From contig NZ_QQGD01000001.1 of the NCBI RefSeq assembly GCF_003490935.1, positions 386,726-450,725 of the forward strand: a stretch of DNA of 64,000 bases. The letters run 5' to 3'. Below, in pieces: positions 41,038 to 49,829 of this stretch (position 1 is the stretch's first letter; every line of letters begins with the position of its first letter). Both the position numbers and the translations under genes were made by a program. Below the pieces are notes generated by a model. That model did no database searches. It had not been told where the DNA came from and saw nothing but the letters and a program-made list of their open reading frames with translations. The DNA is from Haemophilus haemolyticus_M (GTDB lineage: Bacteria > Pseudomonadota > Gammaproteobacteria > Enterobacterales > Pasteurellaceae).

Positions 41038-42918
41038 ATGTCACAAAATCAAGAAACTCGTGGCTTCCAATCTGAAGTCAAACAACTTCTCCAATTAATG
41101 ATTCATTCTTTGTATTCCAACAAAGAGATTTTTTTACGTGAATTAATTTCTAATGCCTCTGATGCAGCAGATAAATTACGCTTTAAAGCACTTTCCAACC
41201 CTGCTTTATATGAAGGTGATGGTGACTTGCGTGTGCGCGTTAGCTTTGATGCGGATAAAGGCACTATTACAATTAGCGATAACGGCATTGGTATGACTCG
41301 CGAGCAAGTCATCGATCATTTGGGGACGATTGCAAAATCAGGAACAAAAGAATTTTTAACCGCACTTGGCCAAGATCAAGCAAAAAATAGCCAACTTATT
41401 GGGCAATTTGGTGTAGGTTTCTATTCGGCGTTTATAGTTGCCGATAAAGTGACGGTGAAAACCCGTGCGGCAGGTGAGGCAACTGATAAAGGCGTACTCT
41501 GGGAATCTGTGGGCGAAGGCGAATATTCTGTGGCGGATATTGAGAAAAAATCCCGTGGCACAGATGTGATTTTACATTTACGCGAAGATGAAAAAGAATT
41601 TTTAAACGAATGGCGTTTACGTGAAATTATCGGTAAATATTCTGACCATATTGGCTTGCCAGTGGAAATGCTAACGAAAGAATACGATGATGAAGGCAAA
41701 GAGAGCGGTGAGAAATGGGAGAAAATTAATAAATCCGATGCACTTTGGACTCGTTCTAAAAATGATGTGTCCGATGAGGAATACAAAGAGTTTTATAAAC
41801 ACTTAAGCCATGATTTTGCTGATCCTGTGACTTGGGCGCATAACAAAGTTGAAGGAAATCAAGCATATACTAGTTTGCTTTATGTGCCAGCTAAAGCACC
41901 TTGGGATTTATTTAATCGCGAACATAAACACGGCTTAAAACTTTATGTTCAACGCGTATTTATTATGGATGATGCTGAGCAATTTATGCCTAATTATCTA
42001 CGTTTTATGCATGGTTTAATCGATAGCAATGACTTGCCATTAAATGTATCTCGTGAAATTTTACAAGATAACAAAATTACTGCTGCACTACGCAAAGCAT
42101 TAACTAAGCGTTCATTACAAATGCTAGAAAAATTAGCAAAAGATGATGCAGAAAAATATCTTCAATTCTGGAAAGAGTTTGGTTTAGTCTTGAAAGAAGG
42201 CCCTGCAGAAGATTTTGGTAACAAAGAAACTGTTGCGAAGTTATTGCGTTTTGCTTCAACGCATAATGATAGCAGCGAGCAAACTGTATCTTTAGAAGAT
42301 TACATCTCGCGTATGAAAGAGGGGCAAAAAGCTATCTATTACATTACAGCGGATAGTTATGTCGCAGCGAAAAATAGCCCGCACTTGGAATTATTCAATA
42401 AAAAAGGCATTGAGGTTTTATTGCTTTCCGATCGCATTGATGAATGGATGTTAAGCTATTTAACTGAATTCGATGGTAAACAATTACAAAGTATTACAAA
42501 AGCAGATTTAGATTTAGGCGATTTAGCGGATAAAGAATCTGAAACACAAAAACAACAAGATGAAGCTTTTGGTAGTTTTATTGAACGTGTGAAAAACTTA
42601 CTTGGCGAACGGGTAAAAACGGTGCGTTTAACACACAATTTAACGGATACACCAGCGGTGGTTTCTACAGATAATGATCAAATGACGACCCAAATGTCGA
42701 AATTGTTTGCAGCTGCAGGGCAACCTGTACCAGAAGTAAAATACACTTTTGAACTTAATCCAGAACACTATTTAGTGAAAAAAGTGGCTGATATTGCCGA
42801 TGAAACTGAATTTGCTGATTGGGTGGAATTGTTGCTCGAACAAGCTATGTTAGCAGAGCGCGGATCTTTGGAAAATCCAGCTGTGTTTATTAAGCGCATT
42901 AATAAGTTGTTGGCATAA
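41038..42918 (+). CDS. htpG: Molecular chaperone HtpG (Hsp90)
   Basis: This is bacterial Hsp90, a cytoplasmic ATP-dependent chaperone dimer. The start at ATG 41038 (MSQNQETRGFQ) is supported by AAGGA just upstream and by alignment; an ATG five codons earlier has no ribosome site. It has 626 residues: N-terminal GHKL ATPase (SNKEIFLRELISNASDAADKLR, ISDNGIGMTR, GQFGVGFYSAF), middle domain with LPLNVSREILQ, and a C-terminal dimer domain (STQM-like TTQMSKLFAAAG). It has its own terminator. A sigma-32 promoter was not identified by eye. Confidence 0.97.
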   Translation: MSQNQETRGFQSEVKQLLQLMIHSLYSNKEIFLRELISNASDAADKLRFKALSNPALYEGDGDLRVRVSFDADKGTITISDNGIGMTREQVIDHLGTIAKSGTKEFLTALGQDQAKNSQLIGQFGVGFYSAFIVADKVTVKTRAAGEATDKGVLWESVGEGEYSVADIEKKSRGTDVILHLREDEKEFLNEWRLREIIGKYSDHIGLPVEMLTKEYDDEGKESGEKWEKINKSDALWTRSKNDVSDEEYKEFYKHLSHDFADPVTWAHNKVEGNQAYTSLLYVPAKAPWDLFNREHKHGLKLYVQRVFIMDDAEQFMPNYLRFMHGLIDSNDLPLNVSREILQDNKITAALRKALTKRSLQMLEKLAKDDAEKYLQFWKEFGLVLKEGPAEDFGNKETVAKLLRFASTHNDSSEQTVSLEDYISRMKEGQKAIYYITADSYVAAKNSPHLELFNKKGIEVLLLSDRIDEWMLSYLTEFDGKQLQSITKADLDLGDLADKESETQKQQDEAFGSFIERVKNLLGERVKTVRLTHNLTDTPAVVSTDNDQMTTQMSKLFAAAGQPVPEVKYTFELNPEHYLVKKVADIADETEFADWVELLLEQAMLAERGSLENPAVFIKRINKLLA

Positions 42919-42923
42919 TAAAT

Positions 42924-42955
42924 AAACGCCTTGGTGTAGTTCCAAGGCGTTTTTA
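42924..42955 (+). terminator. Terminator of htpG
   Basis: AAACGCCTTGG (42924-42934) pairs with CCAAGGCGTTT (42942-42952), 7-nt loop, then TT. Confidence 0.9.
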
Positions 42956-43051
42956 GTTTCAATCTATTTTTGAATAGATTATTTTATTTCACCACCTAAC
43001 TTATTTTCATCACTTAGTTGTAAATAAGATAAATGTAGTCTTTTCTTTTTT

Positions 43052-43207
43052 TTATTGTCCGCCTGGGCGACGATCAGCGGCACGATCTCCACAGGCTGAG
43101 CCATCTTTTGCGGTTTGCCAATAATGATCACATCTTCCTGCGTTAGCAAAAGATGAAAATGTACCTAAAGCAAATGTTGCTAATAAAATCATTACAATTT
43201 TTTTCAT
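43052..43207 (-). CDS. Small secreted cysteine-containing peptide, unknown function
   Basis: Reading the minus strand from ATG 43205-43207 gives 51 codons and TAA. The first 23 residues form a clear signal peptide (MKKIVMILLATFALG, then a SFANA cleavage context). The mature peptide of about 28 residues begins GRCDHYWQT, has two cysteines (likely one disulfide) and ends in an Arg/Pro/Gly-rich tail. A GGAG ribosome site lies 5 bases upstream of the ATG. I do not recognise the mature peptide; small exported peptides of this layout are common and mostly uncharacterised. It is divergent from the XRE regulator and convergent with htpG. Confidence 0.75.
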   Translation of the reverse strand: MKKIVMILLATFALGTFSSFANAGRCDHYWQTAKDGSACGDRAADRRPGGQ

Positions 43208-43387
43208 ATATACTCCAATGTAAATTAAACATAGTATGAATAAAACACGACACTAAATTGACTTTAGGTTAAAATCTTCATGCGGTGTATATTCTTATAA
43301 ATTATAATTCTATGGATATTATACAAAAGATAGTAGTTGTAATGATGTTCTATACTATTTGTTACTTGACAAAATATGAGGTCTAAA
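43208..43387. promoter_or_regulatory. Divergent promoter region between the small peptide and the XRE regulator
   Basis: These 180 very AT-rich bases carry both promoters. On the plus strand TATACT at 43351 and on the minus strand TACTAT at about 43233 are -10 candidates, but -35 elements are unclear. I see no obvious palindrome for the regulator. Confidence 0.4.
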
Positions 43388-43786
43388 ATGAGCGTTAATG
43401 AGAAAGTAAGATTATTCAGAGAGTTAAATCAATGGTCTCAAGAAGAAATGGCTGAAAGAATGAATATGTCTGTGGCTGGATATGCAAAAATTGAAAGAGG
43501 TGAAACGAATATAAGCCTTCATAAATTGAAACAGATAGCATCAGTCCTACAAATAGATCTTTTGGATTTGGTATCCACCCATGATAGCGGCGTTATTTTA
43601 GTTGGTGGAGAAAATAATCAAAATCATTTTCGTAATAACTATTATGGTAATCAAGCAGCTGAGTTAGAAGTAGAAAAATTAAAGTTAGAATTAAAACATA
43701 AAGATGAATTATTGAAACAAAGAGAAAATGAATTAGAAATTTTAAGAGATATAGTAAATTTATTAAAACAACAAATGAAAGATTAG
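43388..43786 (+). CDS. XRE-family transcriptional regulator with C-terminal coiled coil
   Basis: The 132-residue protein has an N-terminal helix-turn-helix (about residues 3-60: KVRLFRELNQWSQEEMAERM, AGYAKIERGETNISL, HKLKQIASVL). A linker with NNQNHFRNNYYGNQ follows, then a heptad-rich coiled coil (LEVEKLKLELKHKDELLKQRE) to the end. I start at ATG 43388 because GAGG lies 7 bases upstream; an ATG four codons earlier has no ribosome site. Six of its seven arginine codons are AGA, against mostly CGT/CGC in the neighbours, which suggests foreign origin. Lies 8 bp before the ArsC-like gene. Target genes are unknown; the divergent small secreted peptide is the obvious candidate. Confidence 0.82.
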   Translation: MSVNEKVRLFRELNQWSQEEMAERMNMSVAGYAKIERGETNISLHKLKQIASVLQIDLLDLVSTHDSGVILVGGENNQNHFRNNYYGNQAAELEVEKLKLELKHKDELLKQRENELEILRDIVNLLKQQMKD

Positions 43787-43794
43787 GGGATATT

Positions 43795-44139
43795 ATGCTA
43801 ATAGTCTATGGCATTAAAAATTGCGATACAGTAAAAAAAGCGTTGAAATGGCTAGCGGATCACAACATTGAACACAAACTTCACGACTACCGTGTTGATG
43901 GTTTAGATTCTAATTTTTTAGTCCAAGCAGAAGCTAAATTTGGCTGGGATGTATTGGTGAATAAACGCAGTACAACTTGGCGTAATTTGGATGAACAAGT
44001 TAAAAATTCTCTTGATAAAACGACCGCACTTTCCGTGTTGGCGGAAAATCCAACCTTAATTAAACGCCCAATTATTTTACAAGATGGAAAGGCATTAATT
44101 GGATTTAATGAAAAGGAATATCAGGCTGCTTTTGCTTAA
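43795..44139 (+). CDS. ArsC/Spx-family reductase-like protein (YffB type)
   Basis: A 114-residue thioredoxin-fold protein: VYGIKNCDTVKKALKWL has a single active-site cysteine, and NKRSTTWRNLD and LIKRPIILQDGKALIGF follow the ArsC family. It is close to E. coli YffB, for which glutathione-dependent thiol reductase activity has been proposed; arsenate reduction is not shown. It lies 26 bp upstream of dapE, the same pairing as yffB-dapE in E. coli. Exact uptake signal at 44023. Confidence 0.9.
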   Translation: MLIVYGIKNCDTVKKALKWLADHNIEHKLHDYRVDGLDSNFLVQAEAKFGWDVLVNKRSTTWRNLDEQVKNSLDKTTALSVLAENPTLIKRPIILQDGKALIGFNEKEYQAAFA

Positions 44140-44165
44140 AGTGCGGTTATTTTTTAGGAGTTTTT

Positions 44166-45299
44166 ATGAGAGAAAAAGTGGTTTCGTTGGCGCGAGATTT
44201 AATTCGTCGCCCGTCTATTAGCCCTAATGACGAAGGCTGTCAGCAAATTATCGCTGAACGTTTAGAAAAGTTAGGTTTTCAAATTGAATGGATGCCTTTT
44301 AATGATACGCTGAATTTGTGGGCAAAACATGGAGCGGGTGAGCCAGTTATTGCTTTTGCGGGACATACGGATGTTGTGCCTACTGGTGATGAAAATCAAT
44401 GGTCGTATTCTCCGTTTTCTGCTGAGATTATTGATGGCATGCTTTATGGCCGTGGTGCGGCGGATATGAAAGGCTCCCTTGCAGCAATGATTTTGGCGGC
44501 AGAAGAATACGTAAAAGCTAACCCTAACCATAAAGGTACTATTGCATTATTGATTACGTCTGACGAAGAGGCAGCCGCAAAAGACGGCACCGTGCGAGTG
44601 GTTGAGACTTTAATGACGCGTGATGAAAAAGTTACTTATTGTATGGTTGGCGAGCCATCGAGTGCTAAAAACTTAGGCGATGTTGTCAAAAATGGTCGCC
44701 GAGGCTCCATTACAGGAAATCTTTATATTCAGGGGATTCAAGGACATGTGGCATATCCGCATTTAGCCGAAAACCCAATCCATAAAGCAGCCCCATTTTT
44801 GCAAGAATTAACAACTTACCAATGGGATGAAGGCAATGAGTTTTTCCCTCCAACAAGCCTACAAATTGCTAATATTCATGCGGGTACAGGAAGTAATAAT
44901 GTGATTCCAGGCGAGTTATATATTCAGTTCAATTTGCGTTATTGCACAGAAGTAACGGATGAAATCATCAAGCAAAAAGTGGCTGAAATGCTAGAAAAAC
45001 ACAATTTGAAATATCGTATTGAATGGAATTTATCAGGTAAACCGTTTTTAACAAAACCAGGTAAATTATTAGATTCGATAACCTCCGCTATTGAGGAAAT
45101 CACAGGCATAACGCCAAAGGCTGAAACAGGTGGTGGCACGTCAGATGGTCGTTTTATTGCATTGATGGGCGCTGAAGTAGTGGAATTTGGTCCGCTTAAC
45201 GCAACAATTCATAAAGTAAATGAATGTGTCAGTGTTGAAGATCTTGGAAAGTGCGGTGAAATTTATCACAAAATGTTAGTGAATTTATTGGATAGCTAA
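44166..45299 (+). CDS. dapE: Succinyl-diaminopimelate desuccinylase
   Basis: DapE removes succinate from N-succinyl-LL-diaminopimelate in lysine and peptidoglycan synthesis. The 377-residue di-zinc M20 enzyme has FAGHTDVVPTGD (first zinc His, catalytic Asp), GRGAADMKGSLAAM (bridging Asp), TSDEEAAAKDGT (catalytic Glu pair) and NATIHKVNECV (last zinc His). A dimerisation domain is inserted in the middle. The H. influenzae enzyme is the structural model of the family. It ends one base before the next gene. Confidence 0.97.
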   Translation: MREKVVSLARDLIRRPSISPNDEGCQQIIAERLEKLGFQIEWMPFNDTLNLWAKHGAGEPVIAFAGHTDVVPTGDENQWSYSPFSAEIIDGMLYGRGAADMKGSLAAMILAAEEYVKANPNHKGTIALLITSDEEAAAKDGTVRVVETLMTRDEKVTYCMVGEPSSAKNLGDVVKNGRRGSITGNLYIQGIQGHVAYPHLAENPIHKAAPFLQELTTYQWDEGNEFFPPTSLQIANIHAGTGSNNVIPGELYIQFNLRYCTEVTDEIIKQKVAEMLEKHNLKYRIEWNLSGKPFLTKPGKLLDSITSAIEEITGITPKAETGGGTSDGRFIALMGAEVVEFGPLNATIHKVNECVSVEDLGKCGEIYHKMLVNLLDS

Positions 45300-45300
45300 A

Positions 45301-45981
45301 ATGAAATTAACGCCAGAAATGCTTACAGGAAAGTCCCGTGAGCATTTAGTCAATTTACCCGCAACTCATTCATCAAATCATTTTTTGCAAACACAAGCTG
45401 TGCAAGCATTTCAAGGGCTGCAACAAAGTGCGGCGAAAAATGGTTTTAATTTACAGCCAGCGAGTAGTTTTCGTGATTTTGAACGCCAGCAGCTTATTTG
45501 GAACAGCAAGTTTAAGGGCGAGAGAAAAGTCCATGATGACACAGGAAAGGCATTAGATTTGAGCCAATTAGATGACTGGCAAAAATGTCAGGTGATTTTA
45601 CGTTGGTCTGCATTGCCAGGGGCGAGCCGTCATCATTGGGGAACGGAAGTGGATATTTTCGATCCTGATCTTTTGCCACAGGGGCAATCTTTACAACTGG
45701 AGCCTTGGGAATATGAAAAAGGTGGCTATTTCTTTGAATTGAGTGAATTTCTTACCGAAAATTTACCGCACTTTGATTTTGCTTTGCCTTTTATAAATAT
45801 GCACTCCAATAAGAAAGTGGGGCGGGAGCCTTGGCATATCAGTTATTTGCCGTTAGCTGAATTGGCAAGCCAGCAATTTTCTCCAGACATTTTGCAACAG
45901 GCGTGGAAAGGGGAAAATATTTTAGGCGCAGACTGTTTAATATCAAATCTTGAACAAATTTTTTCTGAATATATTGTTTAA
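45301..45981 (+). CDS. M15-family D,D-/L,D-carboxypeptidase-like protein (VanY type)
   Basis: A 226-residue protein with the M15 zinc-peptidase signature: SFRDFERQQLIW, GASRHHWGTEVDI (His and Asp zinc ligands) and GREPWHISYL (catalytic Glu and last His). This family trims peptidoglycan peptides. No signal peptide is visible, so a cytoplasmic role in muropeptide recycling, or non-classical export, has to be considered. It starts one base after dapE, so the two form an operon, both linked to diaminopimelate/cell-wall metabolism. Confidence 0.85.
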   Translation: MKLTPEMLTGKSREHLVNLPATHSSNHFLQTQAVQAFQGLQQSAAKNGFNLQPASSFRDFERQQLIWNSKFKGERKVHDDTGKALDLSQLDDWQKCQVILRWSALPGASRHHWGTEVDIFDPDLLPQGQSLQLEPWEYEKGGYFFELSEFLTENLPHFDFALPFINMHSNKKVGREPWHISYLPLAELASQQFSPDILQQAWKGENILGADCLISNLEQIFSEYIV

Positions 45982-46018
45982 AAATAAAGCCTTATCGTGA
46001 AGATAAGGCTTTATTTTT
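45981..46018. terminator. Strong bidirectional terminator (M15 gene/hitC)
   Basis: A perfect 16-bp stem (45981-45996 with 46002-46017) with a 5-nt loop GTGAA. It has A/T-rich ends that give a T-run in both directions and overlaps the stop codons of both convergent genes. Confidence 0.93.
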
Positions 46019-47072
46019 AGGAGTAAAAAAGCCCTTTTCCATGCAAATAAATTGGCAGCTCATCGCCAATAGATAAATCAGGGAAAATGATGTTCTCAAT
46101 CCATATTGCGTAGCCATTAATTTCAATTTGAATAGCAGTAATTTTCCCTTTAAATTCGATTTGTTTCACTTGCCCTTTGAAAAGTGCGGTTGGATTTTCC
46201 GATGTTTTAAACAGGTTGAATTGTTCGGGACGAAGTAAAATCTTACCTTGTTTCAGCGAGATTGATTTATTTTTTACTGGAATATTACCTAATTGGCATT
46301 GAACTGTGTTTTCATCAATCAGATTCGCCGATAGCACGAGGTTGTCACCAATAAAACTTGCGGTTTCAATATGATTAGGCAACCAATAAAGTGTACGAGG
46401 CGTGTCGATTTGTAAAATTTTTCCTTGTTGGATAACCGCGATTTTATCCGCATAACGTAATGCTTCATCACGATCATGGGTGACGAAAATCGCTGATGCA
46501 CCACTTTGACGCAGTGCTTTTAGCATATCATGACGAATTTGCTGGCGTAGATGTTCATCTAAGGCACTAAAAGGTTCGTCTAATAAAATCAGTTCTGGAT
46601 TCGGTGCTAGTGCTCGAGCTAGCGCCACGCGTTGTTGTTGTCCGCCTGAGAGTTGGTGAGGAAAACGTTCTGCCAGTTCACTAATTCCAGTGAGTTGCAT
46701 TGCCTGCTCAATCCTCATTTTCTCTTCATCCGTTTTCCCTTTTCCATTCCCTAATCCATAAGCAATGTTACGATAGACATTTAAGTGAGGGAACAGAACG
46801 CCTTCTTGCACCACATAACCTAGATGGCGCTGTTGCGTTGGCACATTCGTATTCTCGCCAAAAATTAACCGCTCTTTTAGCCAAATTTCGCCCGTATTGG
46901 GTTGTTCAAATCCAGCAATTGCACGTAATAAGGTTGTTTTTCCACAACCAGAGGCACCAAGCAAAAAGAGGATTTCACCTCGTTGCAAGGTAAAGGAAAT
47001 ATCGTGTAGAACTTGTTGTTCATTAAAAAATTTATTGAGATTTTTAATGGTTAATAAAGGATTATTTATCAT
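46017..47072 (-). CDS. hitC: Ferric iron ABC transporter ATPase HitC (FbpC)
   Basis: This is the ATPase of the HitABC ferric iron importer. The start at 47072 (MINNPLLTIKNLNKFF) follows the hitB stop by one base and gives 351 residues; an in-frame ATG five codons earlier is inside hitB. It has Walker A GASGCGKTT, signature LSGGQQQRVALARALAP, Walker B ILLDEPFSALDE, and a C-terminal regulatory part (LRPEQFNLFKTSEN). Cytoplasmic, docks on HitB. Confidence 0.93.
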   Translation of the reverse strand: MINNPLLTIKNLNKFFNEQQVLHDISFTLQRGEILFLLGASGCGKTTLLRAIAGFEQPNTGEIWLKERLIFGENTNVPTQQRHLGYVVQEGVLFPHLNVYRNIAYGLGNGKGKTDEEKMRIEQAMQLTGISELAERFPHQLSGGQQQRVALARALAPNPELILLDEPFSALDEHLRQQIRHDMLKALRQSGASAIFVTHDRDEALRYADKIAVIQQGKILQIDTPRTLYWLPNHIETASFIGDNLVLSANLIDENTVQCQLGNIPVKNKSISLKQGKILLRPEQFNLFKTSENPTALFKGQVKQIEFKGKITAIQIEINGYAIWIENIIFPDLSIGDELPIYLHGKGLFYS

Positions 47073-47073
47073 T

Positions 47074-48594
47074 TTATTTGAATGCATATTTTTTCAATAA
47101 AAACACAGGAATCCCTGAAAAGAGAACGAGCATTAAGGCATAAGGCGTTGCCGCAGCGTATTGTGCATCACTGGTATATTCCCAAACGGCAATAGAAAGG
47201 GTTTTGATGTCGTTTGGCGTGAGCAAAAGTGTTGCAGTAAGCTCTTTCATTAAATTCAAAAATACTAGAGAGAATGCCGCCGCAATGCCTGGTAGCATTG
47301 CAGGTAATGTTAAAGTTCGGAAAATATAGAATGGGCTTCGTCCTAGGCTTTGTCCTACTTTCTCAATATTATCAGAAAGTTGCTCAAGTGAGGCTCTAAG
47401 TGTGGTTTGTGCCATTGGTAAATAGAGCATAAAGTAAGCTACGATAATAACTAAAAAGGTTTGATATAAGCTGTTAGCATAGTTGATCGTAAAGTAGATC
47501 AGCGATAATGCGATAACTAAGCCGGGTACGGCGTGTAATAGATAAGGTAATCGATCAATCCAAATGGTTAATTTGCTACGATAGCGTACGGCGGCCCAAA
47601 CTAACGGCAAGGCACAAATTACGGTAAGCAGTGCGCCTAAGCTTGAAATGATAAATGAATTGCTGAATGCCGATAAAAATTCTGAAAAATCACCCGCACT
47701 TTCGAGTGAAGTTCCCACAATAAGCCAGTAAATTAACATAATCACAGGCACGCCAATGCTTAAGATGAATATGCTAGAGAAAAAAACGAAAGTTAAACAT
47801 TGTTTGCCAAAAGAAAGCGTTTTTACTGGATAAGGACGAGTGACACCTTTGCCACTGTTGTAAAGCGTTTGTTTACCTCGGAAGAATGTTTCTCCCAGCA
47901 CAATAATGCTACAAATTGCCATTAATACAGCGGAAAGTAGTGCTGCGGTGCTGTTATTAAAAGACATTTCATATTCTTGGAAAATAGCTGTGGTGAATGT
48001 TTGGTAATTTAAAATTGAAACTGCACCGAAATCCACGAGCATATGTAATGCTATCAGTAACAAACTACTACCTATTGCCGGTTTTAATTGCGGGAAAATA
48101 GCGTGCCAAAAGGTGTAAGTTTGGCTTTTTCCTAATGAAAGGCTTACTTCTTCAAGAGAGCGATCTAGTCGTTTAAGTGTGGCTGAAATAGGCAAGTAAG
48201 CGAGTGGGAAAGAGCTTAATGTCATGATGCCAATTGTTCCCCAAAAACCTTCTACTCGAAAGGTGAGGCTGATCCAAGTAAAACAGCTTACAAATGCAGG
48301 AATACAAAGTGGCAAACTCATCGCCACTTCAAAAAATGATTTGCCGAAAAAACGATATCGTTCAAGTAAAAATGCACAAAGCGTACCGAGAAAAATGGAA
48401 CCAATGGTTACGCAGACCATGAGAAGCATTGTGTTGCTCAGTAATTCCCCCATTCTCGGGCGAATAAGAAGCTCAAGGCTACGACCTAATCCGACTTCAA
48501 TCGCACGGAAAAGAATATACAGAAATGGTAATAAGAGCGGTAAACCAATAAGTAAAATAATGATGGTGAGCCAAAGTGGGGGAGTTCGGGTCAA
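47074..48594 (-). CDS. hitB: Ferric iron ABC transporter permease HitB (FbpB)
   Basis: This is a double-length permease with about twelve membrane helices in two homologous halves, each with an EAA loop (SLEEVSLSLGKSQTYTFWHAIFPQLKP and LSDNIEKVGQSLGRSPFYIFRTLTLP). I place the start at TTG 48594, seven bases after AAGGA, giving 506 residues. A longer frame from GTG 48630 is open but runs through the hitA-hitB hairpin; a TTG at 48618 is another option. The gene carries ferric iron released from HitA across the inner membrane. Confidence 0.88.
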   Translation of the reverse strand: MTRTPPLWLTIIILLIGLPLLLPFLYILFRAIEVGLGRSLELLIRPRMGELLSNTMLLMVCVTIGSIFLGTLCAFLLERYRFFGKSFFEVAMSLPLCIPAFVSCFTWISLTFRVEGFWGTIGIMTLSSFPLAYLPISATLKRLDRSLEEVSLSLGKSQTYTFWHAIFPQLKPAIGSSLLLIALHMLVDFGAVSILNYQTFTTAIFQEYEMSFNNSTAALLSAVLMAICSIIVLGETFFRGKQTLYNSGKGVTRPYPVKTLSFGKQCLTFVFFSSIFILSIGVPVIMLIYWLIVGTSLESAGDFSEFLSAFSNSFIISSLGALLTVICALPLVWAAVRYRSKLTIWIDRLPYLLHAVPGLVIALSLIYFTINYANSLYQTFLVIIVAYFMLYLPMAQTTLRASLEQLSDNIEKVGQSLGRSPFYIFRTLTLPAMLPGIAAAFSLVFLNLMKELTATLLLTPNDIKTLSIAVWEYTSDAQYAAATPYALMLVLFSGIPVFLLKKYAFK

Positions 48595-48614
48595 AAGATA
48601 GTCCTTTATATGTG

Positions 48615-48651
48615 GCAACTGTATCTCCACTTTGGGTGAAAATACAGTTGC
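48615..48651 (-). promoter_or_regulatory. Hairpin between hitA and hitB
   Basis: GCAACTGTAT (48615-48624) pairs perfectly with ATACAGTTGC (48642-48651), 17-nt loop. There is no T-run after it on the minus strand, so it more likely marks mRNA processing or stability that lets hitA exceed hitBC. Confidence 0.65.
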
Positions 48652-48664
48652 GACGTTAGCGGGC

Positions 48665-49663
48665 TTATTTTAAACCAGCTTCTTCAATTAATTTATTTGC
48701 TTGTTCTTTATCTTGAGCCGTAGTTGCTGAAACTACTGGTGCTTGCAATTTAGCATAAGGTTCCATATTGAATGGAGAAGTCACATCTGTACGTAATGGA
48801 TATTCTGCACGTACAGCAACTAAGGCTTCTTGACCTTTTTTGCTTGCTAAGAAGTCCACGAATTTTTTCGCTTCTTCTTTATTTTTAGATGATTTTAAGA
48901 TTGCAGCACCAGAATAAGTGACTAATGCACCAGGGTCTTTATGACGAATAAAGTACAAACGAGTTTTTAAGTTTTCTGCGCCTTTTTCTTTTGCTAGTGC
49001 ATACCAGTAGTAGTTATTAATTAAGGCTGCAGGCACTTCGCCATTTTCAACAGCTTGCAGTGCAACACTGTTTTTCGCGTAAAGCTTACCATTTTCTTTT
49101 AAGCCTTTTAACCAATTAAGCGCAACTTTGTCGCCTTTTAGTTTAACAATGGCCACAACTTGTTCTAAGAATGCACCAGAGGTTGGTACATAACCGATTT
49201 TATCTTTCCATTTTGGTGTCGCGTAATCAAGCACTGATTTTTCCATATCTTTTTCAGATAATTTAGTGTGATCATAAACCACAACACGAGAACGACCACT
49301 TAATGCGATCCAATCTTTTTTAGGTGCCACTGGTACACCTTGGTGAGAGGTTTGTTTGATCGTATTGGCTGAAAGTGGTTCTAATAAACCCGCTTCAGAA
49401 AGTGCGGCAAATGGAGAAGTTTGTTCTGAATAGAATACATCGGCTGGGCTTTTATCGCCTTCTTCTTTAAGTTGACCAGCTAACTGTTCACTTTTAGCAC
49501 TATTTAAAGTGACTTTGATGCCGGTTTCTTGCGTAAATGCATCAGCTACGGCTTTTGCAGCTTCTTTATGTTGGCCGTTATAAACGGTAATATCGGCAAA
49601 GCTACTTGCTGAGAATGTAAGTGCGGCAGCGAGTGTAGCAATTTTGAAAGATTTGAATGTCAT
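48665..49663 (-). CDS. hitA: Ferric ion-binding periplasmic protein HitA (FbpA)
   Basis: HitA is a bacterial transferrin-like protein that receives iron stripped from transferrin. The 332-residue precursor has a signal peptide ending SSFA (about residue 23). The mature N terminus DITVYNGQHKEAAKAV holds the first iron ligand His, and INNYYWYALAKEKG holds the paired tyrosines that bind iron. TSGAFLEQVVAIV and LVTYSGAAILKSSKNKEEAKKF complete the fold. A Fur box overlaps its promoter, so it is expressed when iron is scarce. It heads hitABC. Confidence 0.95.
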   Translation of the reverse strand: MTFKSFKIATLAAALTFSASSFADITVYNGQHKEAAKAVADAFTQETGIKVTLNSAKSEQLAGQLKEEGDKSPADVFYSEQTSPFAALSEAGLLEPLSANTIKQTSHQGVPVAPKKDWIALSGRSRVVVYDHTKLSEKDMEKSVLDYATPKWKDKIGYVPTSGAFLEQVVAIVKLKGDKVALNWLKGLKENGKLYAKNSVALQAVENGEVPAALINNYYWYALAKEKGAENLKTRLYFIRHKDPGALVTYSGAAILKSSKNKEEAKKFVDFLASKKGQEALVAVRAEYPLRTDVTSPFNMEPYAKLQAPVVSATTAQDKEQANKLIEEAGLK

Positions 49664-49718
49664 TGAAAACTCCTTGTTTTATGAGAATGAATGTTTTAAT
49701 TAAGCCTGAATGACCCTT

Positions 49719-49760
49719 ATTCTATTTTCAAACTCATTTAAATGCAAATAATTCTCAATT
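49719..49760 (-). promoter_or_regulatory. hitA promoter with Fur box
   Basis: On the minus strand, a Fur-like sequence TTGAGAATTATTTGCAT (within 49741-49760) overlaps a -35 TTGCAT (49742-49747), with a 17-bp spacer and TAGAAT (49719-49724). The same TTGAGAATTATT core occurs at the small-RNA promoter at 7697. Confidence 0.75.
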
Positions 49761-49777
49761 TTTATTTGTAACAAAAC

Positions 49778-49802
49778 AAAAGGAGAGCAGTTAGCTCTCC
49801 TT
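49778..49802 (-). terminator. Terminator of the methyltransferase gene
   Basis: AAGGAGAGC (49780-49788) pairs with GCTCTCCTT (49794-49802) around AGTTA; minus strand continues TTTGTTTTG. Confidence 0.88.
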
Positions 49803-49829
49803 CAATATATTGATTTCTTTGAATTTTGT

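Noticed and set aside
46017..47087. HitC starting five codons earlier at 47087
   Set aside because: That ATG lies inside hitB and lacks a ribosome site; 47072 directly follows the hitB stop and gives the expected length.
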